Positions 11,971-23,499 of a stretch of 64,000 nt of DNA are shown here, piece by piece. The translations under genes and the position numbers were made by a program. The DNA lies in contig CM041465.1 of assembly GCA_023213395.1 (NCBI GenBank), forward strand, positions 235,483,741 through 235,547,740, read 5' to 3'. The stretch's first letter is position 1; each line of letters starts with the position of its first letter. The notes beneath the pieces are model-generated. The model ran no database searches. It was not told the DNA's origin and saw only the letters and a program-made list of their open reading frames with translations. This DNA comes from Cycas panzhihuaensis. Taxonomy: Eukaryota > Cycadophyta.

Positions 11971-12077
11971 CACCATTGTAAACTTAGCAATACCGTGAAG
12001 TTTACCGTGGTGCGACTGTCATCAATTATTTTTTAAAATCTGTTGTGGCAATTTTCGCTTTTTTTGAGAAATTGCCA
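11971..12077. promoter_or_regulatory. paired hairpins in U3 of the copy A 5' LTR
   Basis: Hairpin 1 (11971-12012) pairs CACCA..GTAAACTT with AAGTTTAC..TGGTG. Hairpin 2 (12046-12077) pairs TGGCAATTT with AAATTGCCA. The same places in the other LTRs also fold although their base sequences differ: 24843-24884 in the A 3' LTR, 28292-28323 in B with TGGTAATTCT/AGAATTACCA, and GCCGGAAT/ATTCCGGC in C near 36097. Function unknown. Confidence 0.75.
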
Positions 12078-12140
12078 TGTGGTCTCACATCCACCTCAGC
12101 CCTATTCACACTCTATTCATCCTCTTAGGGCTAGGGTGGG

Positions 12141-12150
12141 TATAAGTATT
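12141..12150 (+). promoter_or_regulatory. LTR TATA box, copy A
   Basis: TATAAGTATT, about 65 bases after hairpin 2. It is conserved as TATAAGTATT at 25013 in the 3' LTR and TATAAAT at 28387 in copy B. It would start the genomic RNA. The corresponding place in copy C reads GAGTACTTAAG. Confidence 0.6.
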
Positions 12151-14200
12151 TAAACCCTCATCATTTTGAGGGGATTTCTTAGGTCATTTTTTATTCTACA
12201 ACACAACAACTTCTGCTCTCCAACTCCTTCTGTCACGGGTGTTTCTGCAGGCTTGCATTTCCTGTAATCTCAGGCCAGGACATGCCTGCAGCTCTTTTCT
12301 TCCATAGTGGGAAGCCTCTCTTCAGGTCCCATCAATTATTTTTGGCGCCGATCCCTCCACAACTCGCCTAGTAGTGCTCCTTTTAGATGTCCATTAGATT
12401 TGCCTCCTACAAACCCTTGTAGGGGCCCTCCTTCTTACTATTAGCACGCCCAGGTATGTTATACATCCACCTAGCAGGTCTTACCAACTCCTTTCTTCTA
12501 TTTTTTGGTGAGTTACTCCCTGTTTGGACCCATTTCTTACTTTATTTACTTATTTCCTTCAGTTTTCACCGTTAGAAAGTTGTCTTTCCATTGTGTCTTG
12601 CTTGTTGCTACTTGGCTCCACCTTCCCTTTACTGGTTTTCTTCAAGAGGACAGCAAGAGAAGAGCCCTAAGGCTAGTAAAAAGAGTAAGGTAGGGAAACC
12701 CCCCTTTTAGTCCTTCTCTCCAAGGGTAATCCCTTCCCACCTTCTTTTCTCTCATCCTATGTTCTTCTTAAGATTACTAGGAGAGTTTGAGCCCTAGGCC
12801 AGCATTGGATTGTCAGCATATATAGCCACTTGCTATGTTGATTCCAGGCCTACTCGCCCCTCATCTGGACCCCCGTAGAGTCCCCCGTGTTATTGGGCAC
12901 CCCTTGTCCTCATTAGCAAGGGTTTGGGTACCGGACTACTACCCATAGTAACTCTGCGTCCCATTTACCTCTCAACACTTTGTTGCTTTTTCCTTTGGCA
13001 TCTTTGGCTGTCCTTAGTGGCTTTTACCTGCCATTTTGCTGTGTCTATGAGTCATGTGGAGATTTCAGTAGAGGGTTAACCATCTTGAGGCTTCCCTTGC
13101 ACCATTTTCACTTAGTGTCTAGCCTTGTTTGAGAGAGGGTTTATAGAGTTTGTTGCAATAATTATCTTCCTCTAACATTCTAACGTTAACAGTACTTATA
13201 TACACTTGCATATACATAGATTATTTCTTGTAGCCCCTTCTTGGAAGGGATAGGTTTGTGCATGTACAGGTTTCTGCGATGCTCTCACAAAGGTGTTAAG
13301 CACTTGAATCCAGGTAAGGTTTCTTTTGTTTTTCTCTTTGCTTTCACTTTTGTTTCCTTTCTTTTTTCCTTTTGCAAGGGGAAGATAAGGAAGCCCCTCC
13401 ATCATCTGTGGGCTTGGTGAGGATGTGTGTGGTACATGGACGAGGTCTCCTATCAACCTCTACCCTCCCAGGTACGCACTTCTTTCTCTTACCCTCGCTT
13501 TCCTTTTCACACTTTTAGTTGTGGTCTATGCATTAGTTAAATAGGTCAAACATAAAAGAGAAAAGGAAATTAACCTCTTTACTCGCATTTATATATTTGC
13601 ACTTTACACACCACATTCACTTAAGGAAAGGACTTTAGGAGATTTTCCCTTCGTCTATTCCTCAGCTTGCAAACCCAATCCTCGCCGCCCCTTTGGCTTG
13701 TCTTTTGTTTGATTTTATTTGCTTGAACATGCTATATCACTCTTGCCTTCTCGGTCGAACTATTAAGGGAGATTTTGGGATTATTTCCTGCTCCTACTCC
13801 CTTCTCCTCTTCTCAGCTCTATTTGCCTGGCCAAATAACCAAGAAGATCCTAGCTGCATCGTAGGCTATTGCCCACCTTGCTCATGCTTGTTTCCCTCTG
13901 TCATAGGGAAACCCTCGAGGATCCTCGTCCTCCCCTTCTTGCCATCCAAGGGTGGGAGAACTTTCCTCTTAAGTCTATCCAGGCTACCTCTCTTGCCTTC
14001 CCCCTTTCTCTCTGAGGTGGGGAACCATTCTCAGGTAGTTGGGTATCATCTGCAAGTCCTGAACTTAAGCTCTGGCACATGGGGTGCCCTACGTGGTACT
14101 CGCTTTACTTGTAGGTTTCTATCTACACCCTCAATACTGCTATCGATCATCCTCATTATTCCTACTCAGCTAGGTGACTATCCCATAGATGTGCATCCAC

Positions 14201-14218
14201 GGGCGACCATACTGGGGA
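14201..14218 (+). other. primer binding site, copy A
   Basis: GGGCGACCATACTGGGGA one base after the LTR end; copy C has TGGCGACCATACTGGGGA. The type resembles Tat/Ogre sites, which commonly use tRNA-Arg; the tRNA was not checked. Confidence 0.75.
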
Positions 14219-14366
14219 CTTGCCAGTAAGGGAGCTAGTTCTCATCCCTTCCTGTTAATATTACTACATTGTAGTGGTTCCTTCCACTTTATCTCCTTCA
14301 TTGGGCAGCCCCCAATGTGCACTCTTTGTGGCTCTTTCTTTCTTCTAAAGTGTTGACAAGCTTTAT

Positions 14367-16611
14367 ATGCGATGCTTCTCTCGTCGCATATGTGGTTTAC
14401 CTCCATTATTAAAAGATCCTGGGTATTGTTCTCTTTCATCATCAGATTCTGATTCGACCATGGAAGGATACCCTTCTGATTAGGCCTGTCACACCTTTGC
14501 CTCGAGAACTCATGAGTTCCCAGCATCTATTCCAGGATCCACCCAAGAGGGTGACGATCCTATCTACTACCCGGGTGATTAGCATTACTCCCTTGACATC
14601 CATCCTTCTACTCATGTGGTAGAAGACTCATCTCCTCTTGAGGTTCACCACCCTATTGGCGATTCATATGAGGAGTGCCCTGAGGGGTCTATGTCATTTG
14701 AGGTCCCCTCCACCTCTTATGATCACGTAGATACCCCTCCCACTGATGTGGTTGAAGCTATTAGCAAGTGCTTTTAAGCGGCTTGTCTTCAATCACGTCC
14801 CAGGTGGTTTGAAGATGTGTTACGTGGTTGAGCGCCTTCTTTGTCCACTCTTATCCCACTTTAGGGATGAATATCACACCTTCCATGCCTCGTCATGGTC
14901 CTAGTTCTTTAGGACCCTCTCGTGGTATATCTTTCTCCCAGCTTGGGGTTAGTATACCTTTTCTGATCTAAGTGAATGTGCCACCTCACAATGTGGCACA
15001 TGCGTTTCTTAGTAGGCCTAGAGGTCCTACTAACACTACCACCACTAGTCATATGGGACCCACTCCCACGTATCCCCAAAACTAACTTAATAGTTCTTCT
15101 CTTTATGTCTCCCCAATTTATATCTCTCAACCTTGGGGGCAGGGTAAAGGGAACCACCTTCCAGCTTATGGGGTGGACCCGCTACACCCATATGGGGTTA
15201 CACCACCTACAGATGGCCCATATGGGTAAAACTTGGTCCCACACCCTCCTTTTCTACCATCTAGCGTAGCCTCTTATGCTGCATCTTCGCAAGGGAACCT
15301 AGCTTCCTTTCAAGGCATTTATCCTCAAGTCCATTTCCAGCAAGGGATGCTTCCACAAGGAGGGATGGGTTTACCACCCCTATCCATTCCTTGCTCATTA
15401 CCGTCTGTCGATCCTACGGTCCATGTAAGGGCATGCCCCTTCATGGATTATAGATCGACGCCATCATCTGTCGAGGCGTTAAGAACTAACTTACTGCCTC
15501 ACCCTCCCGAAGTTCCTAAATTTGATGGAACTTCCTCGTAAGACCTAGCGAAGCATGTCCATAGTTTCTCTATGGCGTGTATTGATTACTAGGCCTATGA
15601 CCACATATTGATGAAACTATTCCCTCGATCTTTATAAGGCGATGCTCTTAAGTGGTTTTATCACCTCCAGCTCATTCCATTTTTTCGTTCCAACAACTTG
15701 TGGATGAGTTCATCAATTATTTTGATGTTGCTTGCCCATTTGAAAGTGGAATGAAATCTCTTCTATTGCTCAAATAAGGTCACAATGAGATGAATCGTGA
15801 CTTTGTGCGATAGTTCCATGACCTTCTTCATTCCACTAAGGCTACATTACCTGAGGAATTGAAGAGGGACCTCTTCGTTAATGCACTTCACCCCAAAGTC
15901 CATGTAGAAGTCCTTAAAATGGGGGCGACTACATATGACTCCACTATTACAAAGTGCTTAGCGCTTAAGGCTATTGAGATCCAGGCTGGACTTAAGAAGC
16001 CTCTCAAGACCTCATAGCAATGTGAGGCACCACTTCCAACTAAAGAGACTAAACCCCAACAATCTTCTAGGCCTTCTTCTCATCCAACTGAGAAGACCCT
16101 AGATCTGCTTACATCCGCTATACGTTCATTCAAATGTATGATGAAGGAACTCAAATTACAAGCTCCTTCATCCCCAACTTCTAACAAATAAATTCAGCAA
16201 GCTACCCAAGCTTCCCTCTCTAGGAATGGTAGTGCCTAGTCCTCTTAAGCAAGGAAACTTGATTCCTCACTTGAGAAGAAGTGGTATTCCATTTATAGGG
16301 AGTTTTTCCATGATGACTCACATTGTAGGGCCCAGCATCCCAGGGATGCCCCTCGACGTGACTCATCCCCCAAACGAGCCTCAAGGCCTAACCTAGACCA
16401 ATCGGTCCCCAAGGATCCGTTCCCTAAACATAGGGAATGTGATCATAACACTCACCCTAAAAACAACCAGAACTAGGGAAGATCATCAAATTCCCATCCT
16501 TCCTGCGATAAAGGGAAGGGCACCTGGGATTCATCTTCTTCTTCATGTTCCCCTCACTAACGCACTCCATCACCTTCGTAATCCTAGAATAAGGGAAAGA
16601 AGGTGATCTAA
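14367..16611 (+). pseudogene. gag of gypsy copy A
   Basis: The start ATG gives MRCFSRRICGLPPLL, matching MRRFSRRLRGLPPLL of copy C. The N-terminal third is acidic and Ser/Pro-rich; a Gly/Pro-rich segment follows around 15100-15400; the capsid core lies at about 15430-16010 (FMDYRSTPSSVEALRTN, LVDEFINYFDV, LFVNALHPKVHVEVLKMG, YDSTITKCLALKAIEIQAGL). The zinc knuckle region at 16280-16330 reads KKWYSIYREFFHDDSHC, with the first Cys and His changed to Tyr. Stops interrupt it repeatedly, several of them CAG/CAA to TAG/TAA relative to copy C or B. It is therefore not functional. Confidence 0.85.
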
Positions 16612-17312
16612 ATGCTTGAGGCTACTCCTTTATATGCCCTTACTCGGTCTCAAGCTACTAAAGAAGAAGTTAGTGCTTCTTCTTTTATTCCTCATTCTGA
16701 TCCTCTTCCGGAGAACCCTTCCCTAGAAGTGCCACTTTTTCCCAAGGCCATTCTCATGTGTCCTAGTCATTACAATTTTTGAAGGGCGCTTACCCAACCT
16801 ACTATGAAGGGTAAGCCCTTCTCTATCATTGACGAGCTCCATACTGTCGCTATAGGAATGTCCTTGATAAATGTTTTGAGGAGTTGTCCCAAATAATGGA
16901 CTCTCCTTTTAGAAGCTTTAGGGTCGAATAACGTACCCATTCACGCTTTGGGTGTCACCCAAAGCCATGAGCCTGTCATTTCTTTTAACCCTAAAGACCT
17001 TCCCCCCACAGGTAAAAGAGAACACCAATGGAACTTCCCGTTCATTATCACCATTGACACACCCAACTATATCCTGCGAAGGACCGTTATTGACAATGGT
17101 TCTTCCATGAATGCCATGCCCTTGTATGTTATGTAAGAGCTTAGTATTTCCACCTTGGAACCTATTCCATAGCGATGCCAAGGCTACGATGGTAGTGAAA
17201 AGACCCCATTGGGATCTGTCCCGATCTCGCTCACTCTTGAGGGTAGGACTGTCCTCACTGACATTATAGTCCTTGACGTCGACATCGACTACAACATTCT
17301 CTTAGTTCAATA
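16612..17312 (+). pseudogene. protease region of gypsy copy A
   Basis: Frames give MLEATPLYALTRSQATKEE, then QWNFPFIITID-type sequence and the aspartic protease motif TVIDNGSSMNAMPL at about 17085-17125, where D is the catalytic aspartate. In Tat elements the motif is often DNGSS instead of DTG/DSG. The segment VLDVDIDYNILL ends the homology at about 17312, where copy C continues LLLGRPWLDQMG. The 3' side is replaced by an inverted fragment. Confidence 0.85.
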
Positions 17313-17462
17313 ACCATCATCAATAATTGTAGAGCCAATCGCGAGAATCTTCTAGTGGCCAAGCCTATGGTGACTAGAAGGAAAGTTGGGCACAGAGCCC
17401 ACTAAGTGCTCAAGTAAGGCTTCATCATCTTTGAAGTAATCCACCCCATGGATGACCTTACT
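17313..17462 (-). other. inverted 150-bp fragment of the PR-RT linker
   Basis: The reverse complement of this block reads 'gtaaggtcatccatggg' then 'gtggattacttcaaagatga', which matches plus-strand 41955-42100 of copy C (and 34300-34380 of B). It sits between sequences equivalent to C 41327 and C 42680, so about 1.35 kb including the RT N-terminus is missing and this short inverted piece is in its place. Confidence 0.85.
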
Positions 17463-18400
17463 TAACCACCACAAGATGGCCTTCACCACCCTATGGGATA
17501 CCTTTGCCTACAAGGCAATGCCCTTTGGTCTTAAAAATATAGGCACTACTTATCAAAGAGCGATGCATTTCATCTTCCATGACCTCATCGATAACACATT
17601 GGAGGTTTTCATGGATGATATGATGGGTCTCTCATGTGTTAGGGCCCATCATCCCTCCAACTTGGGGGTTATCTTCACGTGATGCCATAAGTATCATGTT
17701 AGCCTAAACCTGCTCAAGTGTGTGTTTGTCATCACTTTGGGCAAACTCCTTAGATTTCTTATGTAAAAATAGGGAATCTAGATTGACCCTAATAAAGTTA
17801 AGGTAATCCTTGATATGCCACCTCCTAGGACCCAATGACAGATCAAGTCGTTCCTAGGTAGGCTTGGTTTCCTCAAGCACTTCCTGGCAGACTTCGTCGT
17901 AAGCACTAAACCCTTAACCAACCTATTGAAGAAGGAAGCCTCGTTTGTTTGGTCTGATAAGGCCCAACAAGCTTTTGAAGGACCCAAGGGAGCCCTTACT
18001 TCCACTCCTACATTGGTGCCCTCTTTTTTTGATAGGCCCTTCATTCTTTATACCTCAGTGACTGACGAGTCCCTAGGCATTATATTGGCTCAGGAGGATG
18101 ACTCAGGAGTCGAGAGAGCCATTTATTTTATCAGTTGTACCCTCATGGCTGCCGAACTTAATTACTCTCCTGCCGAGAAGGAATGTCTCTCCTTGGTCCA
18201 CGCGACCAAGAAGTTTAGACATTACTTGCTTGGTAACACCACCAAGGTGATCGTCCAGTCTAATCCCTTGCGATATTTACTTACTCGTTTGGACTTGATG
18301 GGTAGGGCTAGTCATTGGGCCATCTTGCTTCAAGAGTTTGACCTCCATATCTTTAACCGGAAATCAAAGAAAGGAATGATAATGGCTGAGTAGCTCACAG
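17463..18400 (+). pseudogene. RT (C-terminal part) and RNase H of gypsy copy A
   Basis: RT starts midway with HHKMAFTTLWDTFAYKAMPF, GLKNIGTTYQRAMHFIF and the active-site motif EVFMDDMMGLS. The two Asp are present; FMDD replaces the commoner YVDD and is also present in copy C, so it is a family trait. RNase H follows from about 18000 (DRPFILYTSVTDESLGIILA, YFISCTLMAAELNYSPAEKE, LVHATKKFRHYLLG). Fingers and the first catalytic Asp of RT are missing because of the adjacent rearrangement, so the enzyme cannot work. Confidence 0.9.
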
Positions 18401-19752
18401 ATGCCCCTATTCCTAACTCGCTCGATATCTCCATTGACAATTCCCTTCCTGATGAGTCCATCTTGACTATTCAGGACATCTCTCCCCATCCACTCATCGA
18501 CAATGAGTGGTATGGTGACATTGTGGAGTATCTCACACAATATCAATACTGCCCTGATACTAGTAGCAAAGTTAGATCTCATATCTGGACTTCTGCTAGG
18601 TAATACTTCCTCATGGACGAAGTATTGTACAAGAGGTCCTTAGATGGGATCCTCCTCTGCTACATCACTACTGACGAAGCTGACTAAATACTTAGTGAAT
18701 ACCACCATGGTATTTGTGGGGGTCACTTTGGGGGCTAGTCCATGGCCCAGAGGATCCTTCACATGGGTTACTATTGGCCGTCCCTCTTCAAGGATGCCCA
18801 TGCTTTTGCCCTGAGATGTCGGTGATGTTAGGAACAAGCCAACATCTCCCATGTGCCTTCCGAGGCCCTTCACTCCATCATATCTCCGTGGCCTTTCACT
18901 TAGTGGGTACTAGACCTCATTGGGGCTATCTCTCCACCTTTTTCATCACAGCACAAGTTTATCTTGACTGCTACGGAATACTTCACCAAATGGGCAGAGG
19001 CCATCCCTCTAGTTACCACCCCTGGTAAGATGATAGCTACCTTCATTTACCAGCATATTATTTACTGTTTTGGGATTCCTAATGTCCTAATCACTGATAA
19101 TGGAACCCCCTTTTGCAATAAGGAGATGGATGAGCTTTGTAAGAAGTTCAAGATTTCTCACAGAACTTCTTCTCCTTACTATCCTTAGGCTAATGGTCAA
19201 GTAGAGTCATTCAATAAGACTCTCGTTAATATCCTAAAGAAAACTATTGCTCAGTCTTAAAGAGACTAGCACCTTTAGCTCCCTTCCACTTTGTGGGCTT
19301 ACCGCATCTCTATCTGTTCCACTAGGAGAATGACCCCGTTCTCCCTGGTTTACGGTACCGAGGTGGTACTCCCGTTGGAAGTGGACATTCCTTTATTGTG
19401 TGTTTCTCTTTGGGGTCTCATCGATGAGAAGTCGATCCGCCAAGCTCGCCTCCTTGACCTCAAAGCTTTGGATGAGAGACATTTAGGTACCTACCAGGCT
19501 AACGTAGCATCCAAAGCTCACTCATAAAGGACCTACGATAAACATCTTTATTCTCTTCCTTTGTTTCCCAGGGACCACGTCCTCAAATTAGAGTATCTTC
19601 ATGACCGCTTGGCCAAGTTCAAGCCCAGATGGGTTGGCCTCTTTGTCATTATCGAAAGCCTTAGTAACGGAGCTTATAGGATTGCCACCTTAGAGGGTCT
19701 TGAATTTGAGAAAGTCGTTAATGGGAAATTCCTTAAGAAGTTTTACTTGTGA
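18401..19752 (+). pseudogene. integrase of gypsy copy A
   Basis: The HHCC zinc-binding region reads EYHHGICGGHFGG ... FALRCR followed by a stop. Catalytic residues D, D and E are visible in VLDLIGAISP, LITDNGTPFCNKEM and GQVESFNKTL. The C-terminal domain (HDRLAKFKPRWVGLFVIIES ... EKVVNGKFLKKFYL) ends at a TGA at 19752. TGA after KCR/RCR and TAG in YYP*ANGQVE are shared with copy C. Other stops (for example S*RD*HL*LP) are unique to A. Confidence 0.9.
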
Positions 19753-20439
19753 CCTTGCCATCACCTCACCCACGCTTTGAAATGAGCCTAAACTACCATC
19801 TTAAGTTCATTCCCATTCCTCCCATCCACAGGTAAAATGATGACTTAGGATGGCCTCTTTGTCTCCTTTTGGTTCCTCCTACAGAACCCTTGTTCCCATT
19901 TCCTTTGGGACCTTGTCCTCCTATTTAGGCATCCCCCAGTTAGGACGACACTCTGGAGTATCGTTACTCCCCCTCTCATGTGGTATTTCCTTTGCATATC
20001 CCGCTATGCTCCTATGTAGACATGCATGTTGCCCTATTTCTAACCCCACATATGTTTATCATCTTTGCTCATGGTGGTCGTGTGTGGGCCTGTTAGGTAT
20101 ATGGCCCTGCATGAAAGGAAATATTTGCATCTCAAATAAACAACATAAATATGTAAACAAACATGCATAGCATCCATCACATATCATGATGCACATCATC
20201 ACATATCAAAATGGGATATCAATCATCCCATCTCTATATATATATCAAAAATTATGTGTCATATTATACATATGGTATGGTACATCCTCTGTGGGAAGCT
20301 AGTGTCCTTGTAGGGGGTACAATCATATGACTCTATATATGGTGACCCCCTAGAGGTTTGTGCTTTCCCCTGTCAAAAATAAATATAGTGCATATACTCT
20401 ATCCTACTATTGCCCTACTCTTGGGGTATCATCTCCTCG
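19753..20439. other. spacer between integrase and minus-strand gene, with a conserved block
   Basis: No coding sequence. The block 20285-20375 (gggaagctagtgtccttg ... gtttgtgctttcccctgtc) recurs in B (35378-35461) and C (45508-45585) although the sequence around it is poorly conserved. It lies just beyond the stop of the minus-strand gene, so it may be that gene's 3' untranslated or 3'-end-forming region; this is inference. Confidence 0.55.
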
Positions 20440-22791
20440 TCAGTGTGATCCCTCCCCTAGGGACCACATCCCTCTGAGACTCCTCCTGAGTCTCTGCGAG
20501 CTCCCTGCCTCGCTCCCCTTGTCTCGTGGCCTCCTTGAGGTCGTCACTGCTGTGTGAGTCTGCGTCCTACTCCGTGCCAACCTTGATGTCATGTCGTCGA
20601 TCAGTCGATCGTATCGCACCTGGATATGATCCCGCTCCATCTCTATGAGGTGAAGCCTCTCCTCCATCCCCTAGAGTCTCTCCTCTAACACTATCACCTG
20701 GACATGGCTCCCCATGTCCCCTCCAGCTCCTCCTTGAGCCTCATGTGCCTGCACTCATGCCTGTAGGGCGTCTCTCTCAGCTCGGATGGCATCCATCTTA
20801 GCCTGTTGCTACCTCGCATGTGCCTCGTGCTCCTAAGACTTTGTCGCCCACATGTTCCTTGCCCATATCAGTGGGGCAAATGCTGCCATGTGACCACCTA
20901 CTGCACTAGGCTCATCTCTTACTTGGATGGGAGGCTGTCCCTCCGTGTAGGCCCAAGGGAATACCTCTCAAACTACTCCCTCTACCAACCTCTGCACATC
21001 TACCATCCCTGCAATCCATCACGTCATGTATCAGTACATGTATATGGATATCAAACCAAATCAATATATCTATCTGGCAATCAAACAACGATAAGAAATG
21101 GCTATGTCTCACAGCACGATGGTCGACTCCTTAACTCGGTATTGCCTCCCCTCTAGTACTCATTGGCCGGTACCTCCTTCATTATGGCCTCTCTCCTCTC
21201 TATGGCTAGCTCTACTGTCACCTCTCTAGATCTCCTCACGATCCATAGCCTTCGGGCTTGAGTCACCGGGCCTCTTACCTCTGCAGCCCCTGATGGCCCT
21301 GCCTCTCTATCGACAGTCCCAGATGGCCTTGTTCCTCCACCTGCTATCCCTGATGGACCTGCCTCTCCTATAAGTCATGATGGGTTAGCCCCACCACCTC
21401 CATCTCTACCATCATCATCTCCTAGGGGCACCCCTGCTCCTCCTACCTCATCATCACTACCCCACCTCACTGCCCTATATGGATCTATTATATAATCTGC
21501 TAAGGTGAGGAGGTCTAGTGATGTGGCCTCCATTGAGCGTTAGATATGAGCCTGGTCCTATGTCCCTCTGAGTCTTGTCTATCACCTATGTACCATCAGG
21601 GCCCACTCTGTAATAAGGTGTGGTCCCCCTACCGGTGCTATTGATCCAAAATGATCGAAGAACCAACATTGTAATAGTGTGCTATATGATAATCCTCCTT
21701 GTCTTGCTACCCTGATGGCATCTAGTTGTGTGACGAGGTTCTCCACTACCAGGGTGGCCCAGTCCATCCTCTCGCCTACCTCACATCGGCACACTGCATC
21801 CATCCATCCTCCTGGGATGTCCCTATAGTTTTATTTCTGGGAAACCCAGAACAAAATGCATAAAGTAATCAATTTCCTCACTCGAGGAATCCCTGATATA
21901 ACTATAGCCTGGAGAGGAACCCCTCATGTCTCCCATCTATCTGAGCCTATAAAGAATGTCGTTGCCTCTCTGTGTGTTGCCTCATTGCTTGGCAGTGCTC
22001 TTAATGCCACCAGCCTCCCAGTCGCTGGTACCTCCAATATCCTCCTAATATCTCCCGGTGTCACAATCACATCTTCCACCTGAGGTAGGTGGAAGACGTG
22101 TCTCCTCCTGTCCTAGTGCAATACTATATCTATCAGCAACCTCTAGCCTGACATGTACTGAGGTGTCCTCACTACCTTCAGCAACTTGCATCTCCATAGG
22201 ACTCCCTTGTCCTCCTTGCTCATCATCTCGATGAAGCTCAACATAGCCATGCATATGTTCTCATAGTTCTCCATTGTGATCACAACCTGCAAACATCATA
22301 AAACTAGTCAGATCTTACCCTGCATCGGCTCTCTATCCCTTTGACTATCCATCAGCTCCACCTGATCAAGATTTGGGGCCCATTAGGCCCCCATCTCATT
22401 TTTTCTGCAGTTTTGCCTTCACACCATGCTAAACTTCGCGGTACTGCAAAGTTTAGCTTGGGTCCCACGGCGATCGGGTCCCCATGGTAAAGATCGCAGC
22501 ACCGCGATCTTTGCTGTAGTGTGAAGGCACCCCCCCAAAAGGAGGGGGTTTCCCTGCCAAAAACTCAAAAATTTTCCTTGGGTGGGCTCGGTGGGGCCCA
22601 TCGGGACCAGGGCTGCCTAATGCCCCAGTCCCGCCTCTTTCTGGGTCCAATTCAAACTCTGAGAGTTCACTTCTCACCCATATGAGGCCAAAAATCTACA
22701 CAAAAATCGATAAAAAAACAACAAACTTGAAATTGTGAGATGGTTAGGTTTTATAGGATCCACTCATTGGATCTAGCCTAGCGGTCGTCAT
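20440..22791 (-). pseudogene. minus-strand PMD gene of gypsy copy A
   Basis: Exon 1 is 22791-22768 (MTTARLDP). Exon 2 is 22286-21113 and exon 3 is 21008-20440. Intron 1 (481 nt) has donor GT mutated to AT and acceptor TTTGCAG; intron 2 (104 nt) is GTGAGA...GATTGCAG. Exon 2 is 1,174 nt, so the frame carries over correctly into exon 3. Exon 2 encodes a plant mobile domain: MAMLSFIEMM, then a RLLIDIVLH-DRRRHVFHLP region, VTPGDIRRILEVPATGR and IPGGWMDAVCRCEVGERMDW. An acidic Gly/Pro/Ser-rich part follows (DYIIDPYRAVRWGSDDE). Exon 3 is Arg/Glu-rich and likely coiled coil (KMDAIRAERDALQA). Stops, for example VSQK* and at VHR**, disable it. PMDs occur in plant silencing factors (MAIN/MAIL) and in transposable elements; the role here is unknown. 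Confidence 0.85.
22428..22512. promoter_or_regulatory. paired hairpins in intron 1 of the minus-strand gene, copy A
   Basis: Hairpin 1 (22428-22457) pairs GCTAAACTT with AAGTTTAGC. Hairpin 2 (22489-22512) pairs AAAGATCGC with GCGATCTTT. Hairpin 1 aligns with LTR hairpin 1 of the same element (accat.gtaaactt.gc..tac.g..aagttta), and the spacing between the hairpins is about the same (31 against 33 bases). Confidence 0.8.
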
Positions 22792-22949
22792 CTCACTCCC
22801 ACGGTCTCAATAGTTGTCTCCTTGCTCTGATCCAATGGTCTAATCTCCCTTTGCATGCCTCTAAAGTTTGGTAGCACTCCACTACGTAGGGAAATGGCTC
22901 TGGATTCTCTCGAGAGCCCGTGAAAATGAATCCATTTTCCATCAAATTT

Positions 22950-22960
22950 CCTTATATAGG
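22950..22960 (-). promoter_or_regulatory. TATA box of the minus-strand gene, copy A
   Basis: CCTATATAAGG on the minus strand, about 160 nt upstream of the exon 1 ATG at 22791. The identical 11-mer occurs at the same place in B and C, in a flank that is otherwise only moderately conserved. Confidence 0.75.
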
Positions 22961-23262
22961 CGGGGACCCCGATGGGCACTGTCTCTATTTTTGACCTCAT
23001 GACAGCACTTTGGATCATCTCTTACCCCCAATCACCTTTGCTTTCTAACCCTGTCTTCCATTATGCTCCCATATCCTCCAGTTCACTCTTTCTTGTGGAT
23101 GCATTTATGGCACCCTACCAATGCATTTTTTTGTAGGGTCCTTTTGTCTTGTTTTATGTGTCGCTCCTGTGCATGCCTGAGTTTATACTCATTTGCCTCG
23201 TTTTGCCATCCTAGACTCATTTTTGTAGCCCATTCCTGTTCCTGAGGGCCCCAAAGGGAATG

Positions 23263-23279
23263 CCCCCCCCCCCCCCCCC
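23263..23279. repeat. 17-base C homopolymer
   Basis: A run of 17 C. Copy C has 'tgccccctgactcggggg' here (48484-48501), so the run could be a real slippage product or an assembly artefact. Confidence 0.9.
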
Positions 23280-23499
23280 GCTCGGAGTCATTCTTTGCCT
23301 TCTAAGGCAACCTTTAGCACCCCGGGATGCCCTTTTCTCTGCCCACTCTCAACTAGTGGTCGGGAAGCCTGCTCTTGTCCTTGGGTAGCCTCACTACTAG
23401 GTCCTCCTACCCTTCATGGCCATTCATTGCTTGCCTTACAAGTCTCTTTTTGCTCTAACTCTTATATTTACTACATATTTTTGCTACCGAGATCACCCA

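Larger units (their letters stand above)
11470..14199 (+). repeat. 5' LTR of gypsy copy A
   Basis: Begins TGTTTCCTAACTACTAGGAA and ends GTGCATCCA, colinear with 24342-27027. It contains two hairpins (11971-12077), a TATA-like box (12141) and short G+C-rich leader segments. Open frames inside it (for example 12505-12693 and 13693-14229) are not shared by the LTRs of copies B and C and are not considered genes. Confidence 0.95.

Noticed and set aside
13693-14229. 178-codon open frame in the 5' LTR of copy A (also partly at 26521 in the 3' LTR)
   Set aside because: Not kept in the LTRs of B and C, no recognisable motif; a chance frame in low-stop LTR sequence.
22428-22512. Hairpin pair as a MITE insertion
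   Set aside because: No target duplication, present at the same place in all copies and in the LTR.
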